The notes: a model not told the origin generated them from the letters alone. Counted from the stretch's first letter, positions 1-8,734 are shown. The stretch is DNA of 64,000 nucleotides from Xanthomonas melonis (GCF_020783655.1 NZ_JAJGQH010000002.1:62001-126000); one strand, 5' to 3'. Numbers and translations are program-made.

Positions 1-70
1 GAATGATGAGCGTGTGCGGGTTCCAGGAGATCAGCGGCTGCCAGTGCGTTTCCGGCCAATGCACGGCCAA
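1..70 (-). CDS. Possible 5' end of an edge gene (partial)
   Basis: On the minus strand one frame stays open from the window edge through about position 190. From a TTG at 70 it reads AVHWPETHWQPLISW and continues off the edge. Its third codon positions are G or C in 20 of 24 codons, as expected for coding DNA here. There is no ATG or clear ribosome binding site. A plus-strand frame ending with TAG near 75 has similar composition, so neither strand nor identity is settled. I do not recognise the product. Confidence 0.25.
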   Translation of the reverse strand, partial: MAVHWPETHWQPLISWNPHTLII

Positions 71-247
71 ATAGCGCCCAGGTGCAGGCCGCGGCGCCCC
101 GCATAGCCCCAGACGACGCGCCTGGTCGGCACGCCCCCGTGCCGCTGTGCGGACGCCGTGTTCTTCTCCGGCGGTGGCGCCGTTTTGCGCACCGCTCCCG
201 GGCCGATACACTGCGCCGCTCGCCTGCTCTCTCTCGGTCGTCCAGCG

Positions 248-808
248 ATGCTCTACGCGCAAGTCCACCTCACCCTGCCCGCCTGGATCCACGACTTCGT
301 GGATGCCAGCCGCGCCTACCCCAGCGACGACGACAAGGTGACGCTGGCGATCGCGCTGTCGCGGATGAATGTGGAAGCGCGCAGCGGCGGCCCATTCGGC
401 GCGGTGGTATTCGGCCCTGACCACCACATCATTGCGGCGGCCGTGAATCGCGTGGTGCCGCAGACCACCTCGCTGGCGCATGCGGAAAACATGGCCTACA
501 TGCTGGCGCAGCAGCGCCTGCAGACCCCGCGCCTGAACGATGTGCTGGCACCGATCACCCTGGCAACCTCCGCGCAGCCCTGCTGCCAATGCTACGGCGC
601 CACGGTGTGGGCCGGCATCGACCGGCTGCTGATCGGCGCGCGCGCCGAAGACGTGATGGCGTTGACCCAATTCGACGAAGGCCCGCTGCCGACGGACTGG
701 GTAGGAGAACTGACCCGTCGTGGCATCGAGGTGGTACGCGACGTGCAGCGCGAACAGGCCTGTGCGGTGTTGCGCAGCTATGGCGAGGGCGGCGGTGATC
801 ATTATTGA
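248..808 (+). CDS. Nucleoside deaminase family protein (CMP/dCMP deaminase fold)
   Basis: Zinc-dependent deaminase of the cytidine/guanine deaminase superfamily. The core shows the HAE motif (zinc ligand plus proton-shuttling Glu, in AHAENMAY) followed about 40 residues later by PCCQC, the PCxxC pair of zinc ligands. An N-terminal helix leads into GGPFGAVVF, the usual strand before the active site. I chose ATG 248 because the sequence upstream, openable from a GTG at 158, is a low-complexity extension with no homology features; the protein is then 186 residues. Guanine, cytosine or another nucleobase could be the substrate and the sequence does not decide. rlmM starts 22 bases downstream on the same strand. 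Confidence 0.8.
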   Translation: MLYAQVHLTLPAWIHDFVDASRAYPSDDDKVTLAIALSRMNVEARSGGPFGAVVFGPDHHIIAAAVNRVVPQTTSLAHAENMAYMLAQQRLQTPRLNDVLAPITLATSAQPCCQCYGATVWAGIDRLLIGARAEDVMALTQFDEGPLPTDWVGELTRRGIEVVRDVQREQACAVLRSYGEGGGDHY

Positions 809-829
809 CCGCTTGCTGCGAGCCTCGCG

Positions 830-1873
830 ATGAAGGGTCTGCTCTGCTATTGCCGCCAGGGCTTCGAGCCCGAGCTGGCGGCCGAACTCAGCGCGCGCGC
901 GGCCTTCGTCGGCATTGCCGGCTATGCGCGCACCCAGCGTAACGACGGCTATGTGTTGTTCGTCTGCGACGACGCCGCGCAACTGGCCGCCAGACTGCAA
1001 TGGCGCGAGTTGATCTTTGCGCGACAGAAGCTGGTCGTCGTGGCCGAACTCAGGGGTATCGATCCCAAGGACCGCATCACGCCGATCCTGGCCACGCTGG
1101 GCGAGCAACCGCGCTTTGGCGACCTGTGGGTGGAGCATCCGGACTCGGACGCAGGCAAACCACTGGCAGGGCTGGCACGCAGCTTCGGTAACGCGCTGCG
1201 CCCGGCGTTGCGCAAGGCCGGACTGCTTACCGCCACACCGCAATCGCGCCTGCCGCGCCTGCATGTGTGCTTTCTCGATGGCGACCACGCGTTGCTGGCA
1301 GTGGCCGACGCCAGCGACAGCGCGCCATGGCCACTGGGGATTCCGCGGCTGAAACTGCTGCCCGAGGCGCCTTCGCGTTCTGCACTCAAGCTCGACGAAG
1401 CGCTGCTGACCCTGCTCACGCCCGAAGAACGCGAACGCCTGGTCAAGCCCGGCATGCGTGCCGCGGACCTGGGCGCGGCACCCGGCGGCTGGACCTGGGT
1501 ACTGACCCGCCAGCATGTGCATGTCACCAGCGTCGACAACGGACCGTTGCGCGAGCACGTCCTGGCCACCGGGCTGGTCGAACACCTGCGTGCCGACGGC
1601 TTCCACTGGAAGCCGGCCCAGCCGCTGGACTGGATGGTCTGCGACATGGTCGAACAACCGCGCCGCGTGGCCGAACGCATGGCCACCTGGATCCGCGAAG
1701 GGTGGTGCCGCCACGCCATCTTCAATCTGAAGCTGCCGATGAAGAAGCGGTGGGACGAAACCCGCCTGTGCCTGGACCTGTTCGAAGAACAGGCCGAAAA
1801 ATCGCTCACCGTCCGTGCCAAGCAGCTGTATCACGATCGGGAAGAGATCACGGTGCTGGCGATGCGGGAATGA
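830..1873 (+). CDS. rlmM: 23S rRNA (cytidine-2498 2'-O) methyltransferase RlmM
   Basis: 347 residues, close to the usual length of RlmM (YgdE). The N-terminal half is the THUMP-like RNA-binding region starting MKGLLCYCRQGFEPEL. The C-terminal half is a Rossmann methyltransferase domain with the SAM-binding motif ADLGAAPGGWTW near residues 212-223 and the family-typical VCDMVEQP near 270. The terminal NLKLPMKKRW carries the catalytic-type lysines of the RrmJ-like fold. It uses S-adenosylmethionine to 2'-O-methylate C2498 in the peptidyl-transferase region of 23S rRNA. It follows the deaminase gene after 21 bases and may be co-transcribed with it. Confidence 0.93.
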   Translation: MKGLLCYCRQGFEPELAAELSARAAFVGIAGYARTQRNDGYVLFVCDDAAQLAARLQWRELIFARQKLVVVAELRGIDPKDRITPILATLGEQPRFGDLWVEHPDSDAGKPLAGLARSFGNALRPALRKAGLLTATPQSRLPRLHVCFLDGDHALLAVADASDSAPWPLGIPRLKLLPEAPSRSALKLDEALLTLLTPEERERLVKPGMRAADLGAAPGGWTWVLTRQHVHVTSVDNGPLREHVLATGLVEHLRADGFHWKPAQPLDWMVCDMVEQPRRVAERMATWIREGWCRHAIFNLKLPMKKRWDETRLCLDLFEEQAEKSLTVRAKQLYHDREEITVLAMRE

Positions 1874-1883
1874 GGCGGGCGAT

Positions 1884-1899
1884 CGGGAGTCGGGAATCG
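1884..1899. repeat. CGGGA-type simple repeat downstream of rlmM
   Basis: Two direct units (CGGGAGT, CGGGAAT) lie in the gap between rlmM and the convergent oxidoreductase gene. Similar CGGGAnn units recur at 28568-28673 and near 53120-53137, so this is a dispersed intergenic repeat family rather than chance composition. Confidence 0.5.
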
Positions 1900-1990
1900 T
1901 AAAAGCGGTTGCTCGGCTCCTTGGTTTTATGCGCTGCTGCCGCTGTGTGATGCCATGCCCGGCGGCGCTCGGCCGCCGGAACCGGCTCGC

Positions 1991-3100
1991 TTACAGCACG
2001 ATGCGTTTGCTGCCTTCCCGCGCAGAGCGATAGATCGCATCGACGATGCGGATGTCGCGCAGGCCTTCTTCGCCAGGGACCCGCAGCGGCGTGCCGTTCA
2101 TGATAGCAAGTGCGTCCTCGTCCATCTGCAGCGCCTGCTGGTGGGGCACCTTGGCATCGAACACGCGGCCATCGCTGGCCTTGCCCTTCACGCCCTGGTA
2201 GCTCTGGAACGGCGACAGCTCGTACCAGCCCCGCTCGCATTCGGCACGCAGCACATTCATGTTGGCGCCGAAGCTGGTCTTGCATTGCGCACGCACGGCG
2301 TTCGGGAACTCCAGCGTGAAGTCCATATGCTCGTCGACTTCGTCGAACAGCTCGGGACGATCGGTCCACCGCTTGGCGGTCACTGCCAATGGCTCGGCAC
2401 CGACGGTGTAACGTGCCGCGTTGAGCGAATACACGCCCATGTCGTACATCGCACCGCCACCGAACTGCGAACGCAGGCGCCACGGACGGTCCGCCTTGGT
2501 GGTATCGCGGTAACCGTTGTAGCCGGCCTCCGCACGCACGCGCTGCATCGCACCGAACGGCTGTTCGCTGGCCATCGCGATCAACCGCCGCGTATTGGGT
2601 TCGTGCTGCATGCGGTAACCGATCGCCAGCGCTACCTTGTTGCGCTTGCAGGCCGCGATCATCGCCTCGCACTCGCCCGCGTGCATGGCCATCGGCTTTT
2701 CGCACCACACGTGTTTGCCGGCCGCGGCCGCGCGCAGCGTCAACGGCGCATGCAGATGGGTGGGGGTGACGACGTACACCACATCGATGTCGTCGTTATC
2801 GGCGATACGGTCGAAGTTTTCGTAAGAGTAGACATTGCGATCGGCGATGCCGTACTTGGACTGCCACTGCGCGATCTTCGACGGTGTGCCAGTGACGATA
2901 CCGGCCAGTTTGCAATGCTTGGTCAGCGCCAGGCCAGGCGCCAGCTGTTCGCTGGCGTAGCTGCCAAGACCTGCAAGGGCGACGTTGAGCGGCTTGCCGG
3001 GCTTCTTCTTGGGCAACGCCCATGCAGGCGCGCCGAGCAGGATGCCCGCGCCGCCGAAAGCGGCAAGCAAGCGGCGGCGCGTAAAGGATTCCACGGACAT
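1991..3100 (-). CDS. Tat-exported Gfo/Idh/MocA family oxidoreductase
   Basis: NAD(P)-dependent oxidoreductase of the glucose-fructose oxidoreductase/inositol dehydrogenase family. The start at 3100 follows a strong AAGGAGG site and gives a twin-arginine signal peptide (TRRRLLAAFGG, a hydrophobic stretch, then APAWA), so a folded, cofactor-loaded protein is exported to the periplasm. The Rossmann motif is LAGLGSYAS, and the catalytic EKP motif is CEKPMA near residue 138. The C-terminal half is the usual substrate-binding sheet domain with GGGAMYDMGVY. At 369 residues it is normal length. It is divergent from an exported SMP-30-like protein; the pair could act on sugars and their lactones in the periplasm, which is inference. 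The substrate is unknown. Confidence 0.85.
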   Translation of the reverse strand: MSVESFTRRRLLAAFGGAGILLGAPAWALPKKKPGKPLNVALAGLGSYASEQLAPGLALTKHCKLAGIVTGTPSKIAQWQSKYGIADRNVYSYENFDRIADNDDIDVVYVVTPTHLHAPLTLRAAAAGKHVWCEKPMAMHAGECEAMIAACKRNKVALAIGYRMQHEPNTRRLIAMASEQPFGAMQRVRAEAGYNGYRDTTKADRPWRLRSQFGGGAMYDMGVYSLNAARYTVGAEPLAVTAKRWTDRPELFDEVDEHMDFTLEFPNAVRAQCKTSFGANMNVLRAECERGWYELSPFQSYQGVKGKASDGRVFDAKVPHQQALQMDEDALAIMNGTPLRVPGEEGLRDIRIVDAIYRSAREGSKRIVL

Positions 3101-3333
3101 GCAAACCTCCTTCGAGAGATGAGAACAGCGAACACCCGGCAGCGTCCGATCGCATCGCGTCGATGGCTGCACGGCATCGGTATCGACGCTCGCCGCCCAA
3201 CGCCTGCATGGACGTGACGACTGGTGCCGAAACAAGACTGCCCGCGCACCTTACTTGATCGTGTGTGATCGTCGCCATGCGTGCTGCGCACGTTCTGGCA
3301 CACTGCCAGCGCTTCCTGCAAGGAAATCCCACG

Positions 3334-4236
3334 ATGCCGTGTATTGCCCGCACGCTACTGCCCCTGAGCCTGCTGTTGTCCAGTTCGCTTTGCAGTGCCA
3401 CCGATACGCCGTTCGTGGCACGCGATCTGATCGGCGACGGCGTGTTCACCGGCAATGCCGAAGGCCCGGCGACCGGACCGGATGGCGCACTGTATGCGGT
3501 GAACATCGGCAAGGACGGCACCATCGCGCGCATCGTTGCGCAACCGGACGGAACCGCGGAAGCAGATGTGTTCGTGACGCTGCCAGCGGGGAGTACCGGC
3601 AACGGCATCCGCTTCCGCGATGGCGCGATGTACGTCGCCGACTACACTGGCCACAAGATCCTGCGCGTGGACATGCAGACGCGCGCCGTCAGCACGTTTG
3701 CGTCGCTGCCGGACGCGGACGGCCCCAACGATCTGGCGCTCGCACCCGACGGCACTTTTTACGCCAGCGATCCCGATTGGAAGACCAACGGTGGGCGCCT
3801 GTGGCACATCGGCCGCAGCGGCGCAGTGCGCCTGCTGGAAACCGGCATGACCACGCCCAACGGGCTGGACGTCAGCCCGGATGGCAAGCGCCTGTACGTC
3901 AACGAGAGCATGTCGCGCAAGGTGTGGGTGTACGACCGCAGCGACGATGGCGGCGTGCACAACAAACGCCTGCTGATCGCGTTTCCCGATTTCGGCATGG
4001 ATGGCATGCGCTGCGACGCCGACGGCAATCTGTACATCGCCCGCTACGATGCCGGACAGATCGCGGTGGTGTCGCCGACCGGCAAACTGCTGCGCACCGT
4101 CGCGCTCAAGGGACGCAAGGCCAGCAACGTGGCATTCGGTGGCGCCGATGGCAGGCAGGTGTTCGTGACCTTGCAGGATCGCGGCGCAGTTGAAACGTTC
4201 AGCTCAGACCGCCCCGGCCGAGAAACCGGACGCTGA
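3334..4236 (+). CDS. Exported SMP-30/gluconolactonase-like protein
   Basis: 300-residue beta-propeller protein of the SMP-30/gluconolactonase/LRE family, which commonly hydrolyse sugar or other lactones using one divalent metal. ATG 3334 follows an AAGGAAA site; earlier in-frame starts would hide the signal peptide (MPCIARTLLPLSLLLSSSLC, then SAT). Likely metal ligands are the Glu in NAEGPATGPDG, the Asn in TTPNGLDVSPDG and the Asp in MDGMRCDADG. The NHL-like DG repeats (GPDGALY, APDGTFY, SPDGKRLY, DADGNLY) mark successive blades. It is divergent from the Tat-exported oxidoreductase, with 233 bases between them that must hold both promoters. Confidence 0.82.
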   Translation: MPCIARTLLPLSLLLSSSLCSATDTPFVARDLIGDGVFTGNAEGPATGPDGALYAVNIGKDGTIARIVAQPDGTAEADVFVTLPAGSTGNGIRFRDGAMYVADYTGHKILRVDMQTRAVSTFASLPDADGPNDLALAPDGTFYASDPDWKTNGGRLWHIGRSGAVRLLETGMTTPNGLDVSPDGKRLYVNESMSRKVWVYDRSDDGGVHNKRLLIAFPDFGMDGMRCDADGNLYIARYDAGQIAVVSPTGKLLRTVALKGRKASNVAFGGADGRQVFVTLQDRGAVETFSSDRPGRETGR

Positions 4237-4317
4237 AACTGCTGTGCGCGTCGCATCGTTTCTCAGGCCGCGCAACGGGGTGCTGGCATCCTGCAGGTCA
4301 CCCGCGGAGGACTCCCC

Positions 4318-5040
4318 ATGCAACCGATCGAACTCAAGGACGCGGCCGCCTTCGGCAGCGAATTCCTGCGCCTGACCTTGCTGCAAGGCTTCCAGTCGCT
4401 GACCAAACGCGACCTGGAGCTGCTGATCTTCGTGCTGCTCGAACGCGACGGCGCCATTTCGCGCAACAGTTCCAATGCGGCGGTGGCGCTGCAGCTGCGT
4501 GTGACCTCTGCCAAGGTCAAGGCGTTGCGCCGCGACGGCTATGCGCGCTGGCGCGCGTTGGTCCCCGAGGAAGGCGACGCGGCGATGCAGCGCATCGTGG
4601 CCAACGTGCTGACCGAAGACAATCTACGCTCCGGGGCGAAGCACGTCAGCGAACGCAGCCGCAAGGAAGGATTTCTGGCCGTGCGCATCGAACACCCCGA
4701 TGACGCGCAGCAGTTCGAGCAGGCCATTCTCGATGTAGGCGCGTTGCCGGTGTACGAACGCAACCGCGAAGTGGTCGCGGTGCGCTTCGACACCCTGCTC
4801 AGGATCGCGGAACGGTGGGGGTATCTGCAGCCCGATCCGCACGCCATCGTGCACGAATTGCGCAAGCTCACACCGACTGCCGAAGAAGTGTCCGACCTGC
4901 TGAAGAAGGACATCGCGCAACTGCGGTGGGAGGACGTGCGGCGCGCGCTCAACAGTCTGGGCGCCAAGGCCGTGGCCAGCACGGCCGAGGGCGGCCTCAA
5001 AGGCTTGCTGAAGATCGTGTTTCCGTTCATCCCGGGGTAG
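4318..5040 (+). CDS. Hypothetical protein, 240 residues, possible N-terminal winged helix
   Basis: I do not recognise this family. ATG 4318 follows a good GGAGG site, and codon use matches its neighbours. The first 80 residues (LTKRDLELLIFVLLERDG, later VTSAKVKALRRDGYARW) look like a helix-turn-helix or winged-helix module. Residues 85-180 alternate helices and a short sheet (FLAVRIEHPDD, EVVAVRFDTLLRI). The C-terminal 60 residues are charged helices (SDLLKKDIAQLRWEDVRRAL) ending in a hydrophobic tail (GLLKIVFPFIPG). No signal peptide or clear transmembrane segment is seen. It sits alone between the SMP-30-like gene and a lipoprotein gene. A DNA-binding or defence-associated role is possible but not shown. 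Confidence 0.75.
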   Translation: MQPIELKDAAAFGSEFLRLTLLQGFQSLTKRDLELLIFVLLERDGAISRNSSNAAVALQLRVTSAKVKALRRDGYARWRALVPEEGDAAMQRIVANVLTEDNLRSGAKHVSERSRKEGFLAVRIEHPDDAQQFEQAILDVGALPVYERNREVVAVRFDTLLRIAERWGYLQPDPHAIVHELRKLTPTAEEVSDLLKKDIAQLRWEDVRRALNSLGAKAVASTAEGGLKGLLKIVFPFIPG

Positions 5041-5118
5041 CGCGCGCGGCAGCGCGACGCTGCCGCGCCTGGGCGCCGCACGTTTATGCTTGCCGGCTGT
5101 TCACCACCAGGGGATCTG

Positions 5119-5526
5119 ATGACCACCATCCGCGTTGCCACCCTTGCCGCCATACTGCTCGTTGCGTGCGGGCCCACCGCCGCACAGCAGTCACCGGCAC
5201 CTACGCCCGCCAGCAGCGTCCCGCTGGTCGACGTCCCCGTCGCCATCCGGACCCAGCCGCTGTCCAGCGGCGAAATCACCCACCAGACCCAGCTGGAACG
5301 CCCGCGCGGCGAATCCAGCGTGATCGTGCGATCGATCCAGCCCGACAGCGTGGTCGGCAGTCGCTACCGGATCGACTTCCAGGCCATGGACGTCGACGCG
5401 GACGGCCGAATCAGCCGTGCCGAAGCCCAGGCCAACCCTGCCCTGGCCGACGAGTTCGACGCGATCGACCTGCAGCGCACCGGGTTGCTGACCCGCGAAC
5501 AGCTGGCCGGGTGGCTGATCCGCTAA
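5119..5526 (+). CDS. EF-hand domain lipoprotein
   Basis: 135-residue predicted lipoprotein. ATG 5119 follows AGGGGATC; a start at 5086 would add eleven residues before the signal peptide. The signal sequence MTTIRVATLAAILLVACG ends in a lipobox (LLVAC), so Lgt would lipidate the cysteine. Near residues 93-104 there is a canonical calcium loop, DVDADGRISRAE (D-x-D-x-D-G-x-I-x-x-x-E), followed by a second degenerate EF-hand-like segment (FDAIDLQRTGLLTREQL). That pairing suggests calcium binding at the periplasmic face of the envelope. Its partner is unknown. It lies just upstream of the MarR promoter region. Confidence 0.75.
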   Translation: MTTIRVATLAAILLVACGPTAAQQSPAPTPASSVPLVDVPVAIRTQPLSSGEITHQTQLERPRGESSVIVRSIQPDSVVGSRYRIDFQAMDVDADGRISRAEAQANPALADEFDAIDLQRTGLLTREQLAGWLIR

Positions 5527-5611
5527 GCGGCCGCCGAACACACCGCGAGCGCAACGCCGGCGCGCCGGCTTTCGATGGCACCGCCTCTTGCGGTGCGTCC
5601 GGCGGTCGGCT

Positions 5612-5636
5612 AGATTGTATTTAACGGATACAATCT
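5612..5636. promoter_or_regulatory. 25-bp inverted repeat, likely MarR operator
   Basis: AGATTGTAT, then 7 bases (TTAACGG), then ATACAATCT: perfect 9-bp arms, ending 9 bases before the marR-type ATG at 5646. The AT-rich sequence is out of character with the surrounding GC-rich DNA. Location and symmetry fit autoregulation by the MarR protein and control of the hydroxycinnamate genes behind it; hydroxycinnamoyl-CoA is the usual inducer in this family. Binding is inferred. Confidence 0.7.
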
Positions 5637-5645
5637 GGACCGCCA

Positions 5646-6119
5646 ATGACCGCTCGCTCGCCACTTGCCGCAGATCTGGGCTATCAACTGCAACTGGCCG
5701 CCCTGGCATCCAGTCATGCCGCCCGCCAGGAACTGGCCGAACTGCGGCTCACCCCCGCACGCGTCACCGCCTTGATCCACATCCGCGACCAGCCCGGCTG
5801 CGACCAGACCGAACTCGGCAACCGCCTGCTGGTCAACCGCGCCGCCGGCATGAAAATCGCCAACGCGCTGGCCGACCAGGGCCTGATCGAACGCCTGGCC
5901 GGCCGCGACCGGCGCAGCAAGGGGCTGTACCTCACCGCCACCGGCCAACGCACGCTGGTGGTGGCGCAAGGCTGCCTGGCGCGCGCGGTCGAGCGCACCT
6001 GCACAGGCCTGCAGCCCCACGAGCAGCAGGCACTGCTGCGTCTGCTCTGCAAATTGAACGCCAGCGCCACGCTGGAACGCACCGCCGCGCCAGACCCTGT
6101 GCTGGCCGACGACATCTGA
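5646..6119 (+). CDS. MarR family regulator of the hydroxycinnamate genes
   Basis: 157-residue winged-helix repressor. The recognition region is LTPARVTALIHIRDQPGCDQ followed by ELGNRLLVNRAAGMKIANAL; the wing is the RDRRSKGLYLTATG segment typical of MarR proteins. Long terminal helices would form the dimer interface. It starts 9 bases after a 25-bp palindrome and is followed 32 bases downstream by the hydratase/lyase gene, so it most likely represses itself and the cassette, like FerC/FerR-type regulators that respond to feruloyl- or coumaroyl-CoA. Effector identity is inferred from context. Confidence 0.85.
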   Translation: MTARSPLAADLGYQLQLAALASSHAARQELAELRLTPARVTALIHIRDQPGCDQTELGNRLLVNRAAGMKIANALADQGLIERLAGRDRRSKGLYLTATGQRTLVVAQGCLARAVERTCTGLQPHEQQALLRLLCKLNASATLERTAAPDPVLADDI

Positions 6120-6151
6120 TTTCACTCACCCCGATTCGAAGGAGACACCGC

Positions 6152-6979
6152 TTGAACGAGCATGACGTGGTATCTGTACGTATCGAGAACCGCATTGCCT
6201 GGGTCAAGTTCGCGCGCCCGGACAAGCGCAATGCGATGAGCCCTGCGCTCAACCGCCGCATGATGGACGTGCTGGACGAGCTGGAATTCGACGATGCCGT
6301 CGGCGTGCTGGTCCTGGGCGGCGAAGGGACGGCGTGGTCGGCCGGCATGGATCTGAAGGAATACTTCCGCGAGACCGAAGCGCAGGGGTTGCGTGGGGTA
6401 CGCCGATCGCAACGCGAATCCTATGGCTGGTTCCGCCGCCTGCGCTGGTACCAGAAGCCGACCATCGCGATGGTCAACGGCTGGTGCTTCGGCGGCGGCT
6501 TCGGCCCGTTGTTCGCTTGCGACCTGGCGATCGCCGCCGATGAAGCGCAGTTCGGCCTGTCGGAGATCAACTGGGGCATCCTGCCCGGCGGCGGCGTGAC
6601 CAAGGTGGCCGTGGAACTGCTGTCCATGCGCGATGCCATGTGGATGACGCTGACCGGCGAGATGGTGGACGGCAAGAAGGCGGCCGAGTGGCGCCTGGTC
6701 AACGAAAGCGTCCCGCTGGAGCGCCTGGAAGCACGCACCCGCGAAGTGGCCGAGCTGCTGCTGCGCAAGAACCCGGTTGCGCTCAAGTACGCCAAGGATG
6801 CGGTGCGTCGCGTCGGCACCATGACCTATGACGAAGCCGAAGACTACCTGGTCCGCATGCAGGAAGCGGCCAATTCCTTCGACAACAACGCCCGCAAGGA
6901 AGGCATCCGGCAGTTCATCGACGAGAAGAGCTACAAGCCCGGCCTGGGCGAGTACGACCTGACCAAGCACCGCGCCTGA
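6152..6979 (+). CDS. ech: p-Hydroxycinnamoyl-CoA hydratase/lyase
   Basis: Crotonase-fold enzyme, 275 residues, matching the length of HCHL/Ech. It hydrates feruloyl- or coumaroyl-CoA and cleaves it to vanillin or 4-hydroxybenzaldehyde plus acetyl-CoA. The start is TTG 6152, placed 7 bases after a strong AAGGAGA; no ATG fits. Visible features are the oxyanion-hole segments AWSAGMDLKEYF and NGWCFGGGFGPL, the catalytic-region Glu in FGLSEINWGILPGG, and the C-terminal SYKPGLGEYDL seen in HCHL enzymes rather than general enoyl-CoA hydratases. The neighbouring aldehyde dehydrogenase and CoA synthetase complete the route. Confidence 0.9.
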   Translation: MNEHDVVSVRIENRIAWVKFARPDKRNAMSPALNRRMMDVLDELEFDDAVGVLVLGGEGTAWSAGMDLKEYFRETEAQGLRGVRRSQRESYGWFRRLRWYQKPTIAMVNGWCFGGGFGPLFACDLAIAADEAQFGLSEINWGILPGGGVTKVAVELLSMRDAMWMTLTGEMVDGKKAAEWRLVNESVPLERLEARTREVAELLLRKNPVALKYAKDAVRRVGTMTYDEAEDYLVRMQEAANSFDNNARKEGIRQFIDEKSYKPGLGEYDLTKHRA

Positions 6980-7059
6980 GCGAGTCTGTGGTGCCCGAGT
7001 GCTGCGTGCACCCACGCAGCACCGGCGCCGCCAGTGGTTTTCTGCACCGAGGAGGGAGT

Positions 7060-8529
7060 ATGGAAGCCTTATCCGCAACGCTGCGCGGCATCGCTGCGCG
7101 TGGCCCCCTGCAGCTGTACATCGACGGGCAGTGGCGTGCCAGCAGCGGCGATCGGCAGATGGATGTGATCGCACCGCATACCGAAGAACGCCTGCTGCGC
7201 TACGTCGAACCATCGCACGCCGATGCCGAGGCCGCGGTGGCGGCCGCCCGCGCCGCCTTCGACAGCGGCCCATGGCCGCAGCTGTCGCCGCCCGAGCGTA
7301 GCGCCGTGCTCAAGCGCGTGGCGCAACAGCTGCAGGCGCGCATGCCCGAACTGGCCGAAGCGTGGACCGGCCAAGTCGGCGCCACCATCGGCTTCAGCCA
7401 ACGCGCCTCGCTGCAGGCGCCCGGCCTGTTCGACTATTACGCCGACCTGATCGCCGGCTATGCGTTCGTGGAGCCGCGCGCGCGCTCCAACGGGGGCCAC
7501 GTGCATGTGGTCCAGGAACCGGTGGGCGTGGTTGCGGCGATCACGCCATGGAACGCGCCGCTGGTGCTGCTCTGCTACAAGGTTGCCGCGGCGCTGGCCG
7601 CCGGCTGCACGGTGGTGGCCAAGCCATCGCCGGAGACGCCGATCGATGCCTACATCCTGGCCGAATGCATCAGCGCCGCTGGGGTACCCGACGGCGTCTT
7701 CAACCTGCTGCCGGCAGGCCGCGAGATCGGCGAACAGTTGATCCGTCACCCACAGGTGGACAAGGTCAGCTTCACCGGCTCGACCCAGGCCGGACGGCAG
7801 ATCGGGATCGCCTGCGCCGAGCGCATGGCGCGGGTAGGGCTGGAACTAGGCGGAAAGTCCGCGGCGATCGTGCTCGATGACGCGGACATTGCCAAGGTTT
7901 TGCCCAGCCTGGTGCCCTACTCCATGCCGATTGCAGGCCAGGTCTGCTTCTCGCTCACCCGTGTACTGGTACCGGCAAGGCGACGCGACGACGTTTTGCA
8001 GGCTTATTGCGCCGCACTGGGCGCGGTCAAACTCGGCGACCCCTTCGCTGCCGACACCGGCATGGGTCCCTTGGCGCTGGAGCGACAGCTCGAGCGCGTG
8101 CAGTCCTATATCGCCCGCGGCAGCGCCGAGGGCGCGCGGCTGGTCATGGGGGGCGGCCGACCGGCCGCACTGCCGCGTGGTTTCTTCGTCGAACCCACCG
8201 TGTTCGCCGAGGTCACTGCGGACATGACCATCGCACGCGAAGAAATCTTCGGCCCGGTGGTGAGTTTCATCGACTACCACGACGAGGCCGATCTGATCGC
8301 CAAAGCCAACGCCACCGACTACGGCCTGCATGGCACCGTCTACGGCGAAGATGCCGAGCGTGCGTATCGCGTCGCGCGCAGGGTGCGCAGCGGCAGCCAC
8401 GCGATCAATGGCATGTGCGTCGATTACCAGATGCCCTTCGGCGGATTCAAACAGTCCGGTATCGGTCGCGAAGGCGGCATCGAAGGGCTGCAGGCTTTTC
8501 TGGAGACCCGAACCCTCTATCTCAGTTGA
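7060..8529 (+). CDS. vdh: Vanillin/4-hydroxybenzaldehyde dehydrogenase
   Basis: 489-residue NAD(P)-dependent aldehyde dehydrogenase that would oxidise the aldehyde released by the hydratase/lyase to vanillate or 4-hydroxybenzoate. ATG 7060 follows GGAGGGAGT. Seen: ITPWNAPLVLLCYK (cofactor domain), FTGSTQAGRQIG (Rossmann glycine motif), LELGGKSA (general-base Glu), GQVCFSLTRV (catalytic Cys) and the late EEIFGPVVSF motif. The substrate is assigned from position in the cassette, since ALDH motifs do not fix the aldehyde. The gap from the preceding gene is 80 bases. Confidence 0.87.
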   Translation: MEALSATLRGIAARGPLQLYIDGQWRASSGDRQMDVIAPHTEERLLRYVEPSHADAEAAVAAARAAFDSGPWPQLSPPERSAVLKRVAQQLQARMPELAEAWTGQVGATIGFSQRASLQAPGLFDYYADLIAGYAFVEPRARSNGGHVHVVQEPVGVVAAITPWNAPLVLLCYKVAAALAAGCTVVAKPSPETPIDAYILAECISAAGVPDGVFNLLPAGREIGEQLIRHPQVDKVSFTGSTQAGRQIGIACAERMARVGLELGGKSAAIVLDDADIAKVLPSLVPYSMPIAGQVCFSLTRVLVPARRRDDVLQAYCAALGAVKLGDPFAADTGMGPLALERQLERVQSYIARGSAEGARLVMGGGRPAALPRGFFVEPTVFAEVTADMTIAREEIFGPVVSFIDYHDEADLIAKANATDYGLHGTVYGEDAERAYRVARRVRSGSHAINGMCVDYQMPFGGFKQSGIGREGGIEGLQAFLETRTLYLS

Positions 8530-8734
8530 CGCGCAGCGCCCGTAAGAGCGTGCTGCCGCATTCCAGGGCCGCACGCGACGTGCGGCCAACGCAGACGCCT
8601 GTTTCGCATCCTGGCCGCTTGCAGCCCAGTCAGCGCGGATGCGCGTCCCTGCACTGCGTGCGCGTGCCGCCTCTCGCCATTGCGCCCATTGCAGCCTCCC
8701 CTCCCTCTCAGTCCCGCATTCGGAAGACAGCGCC

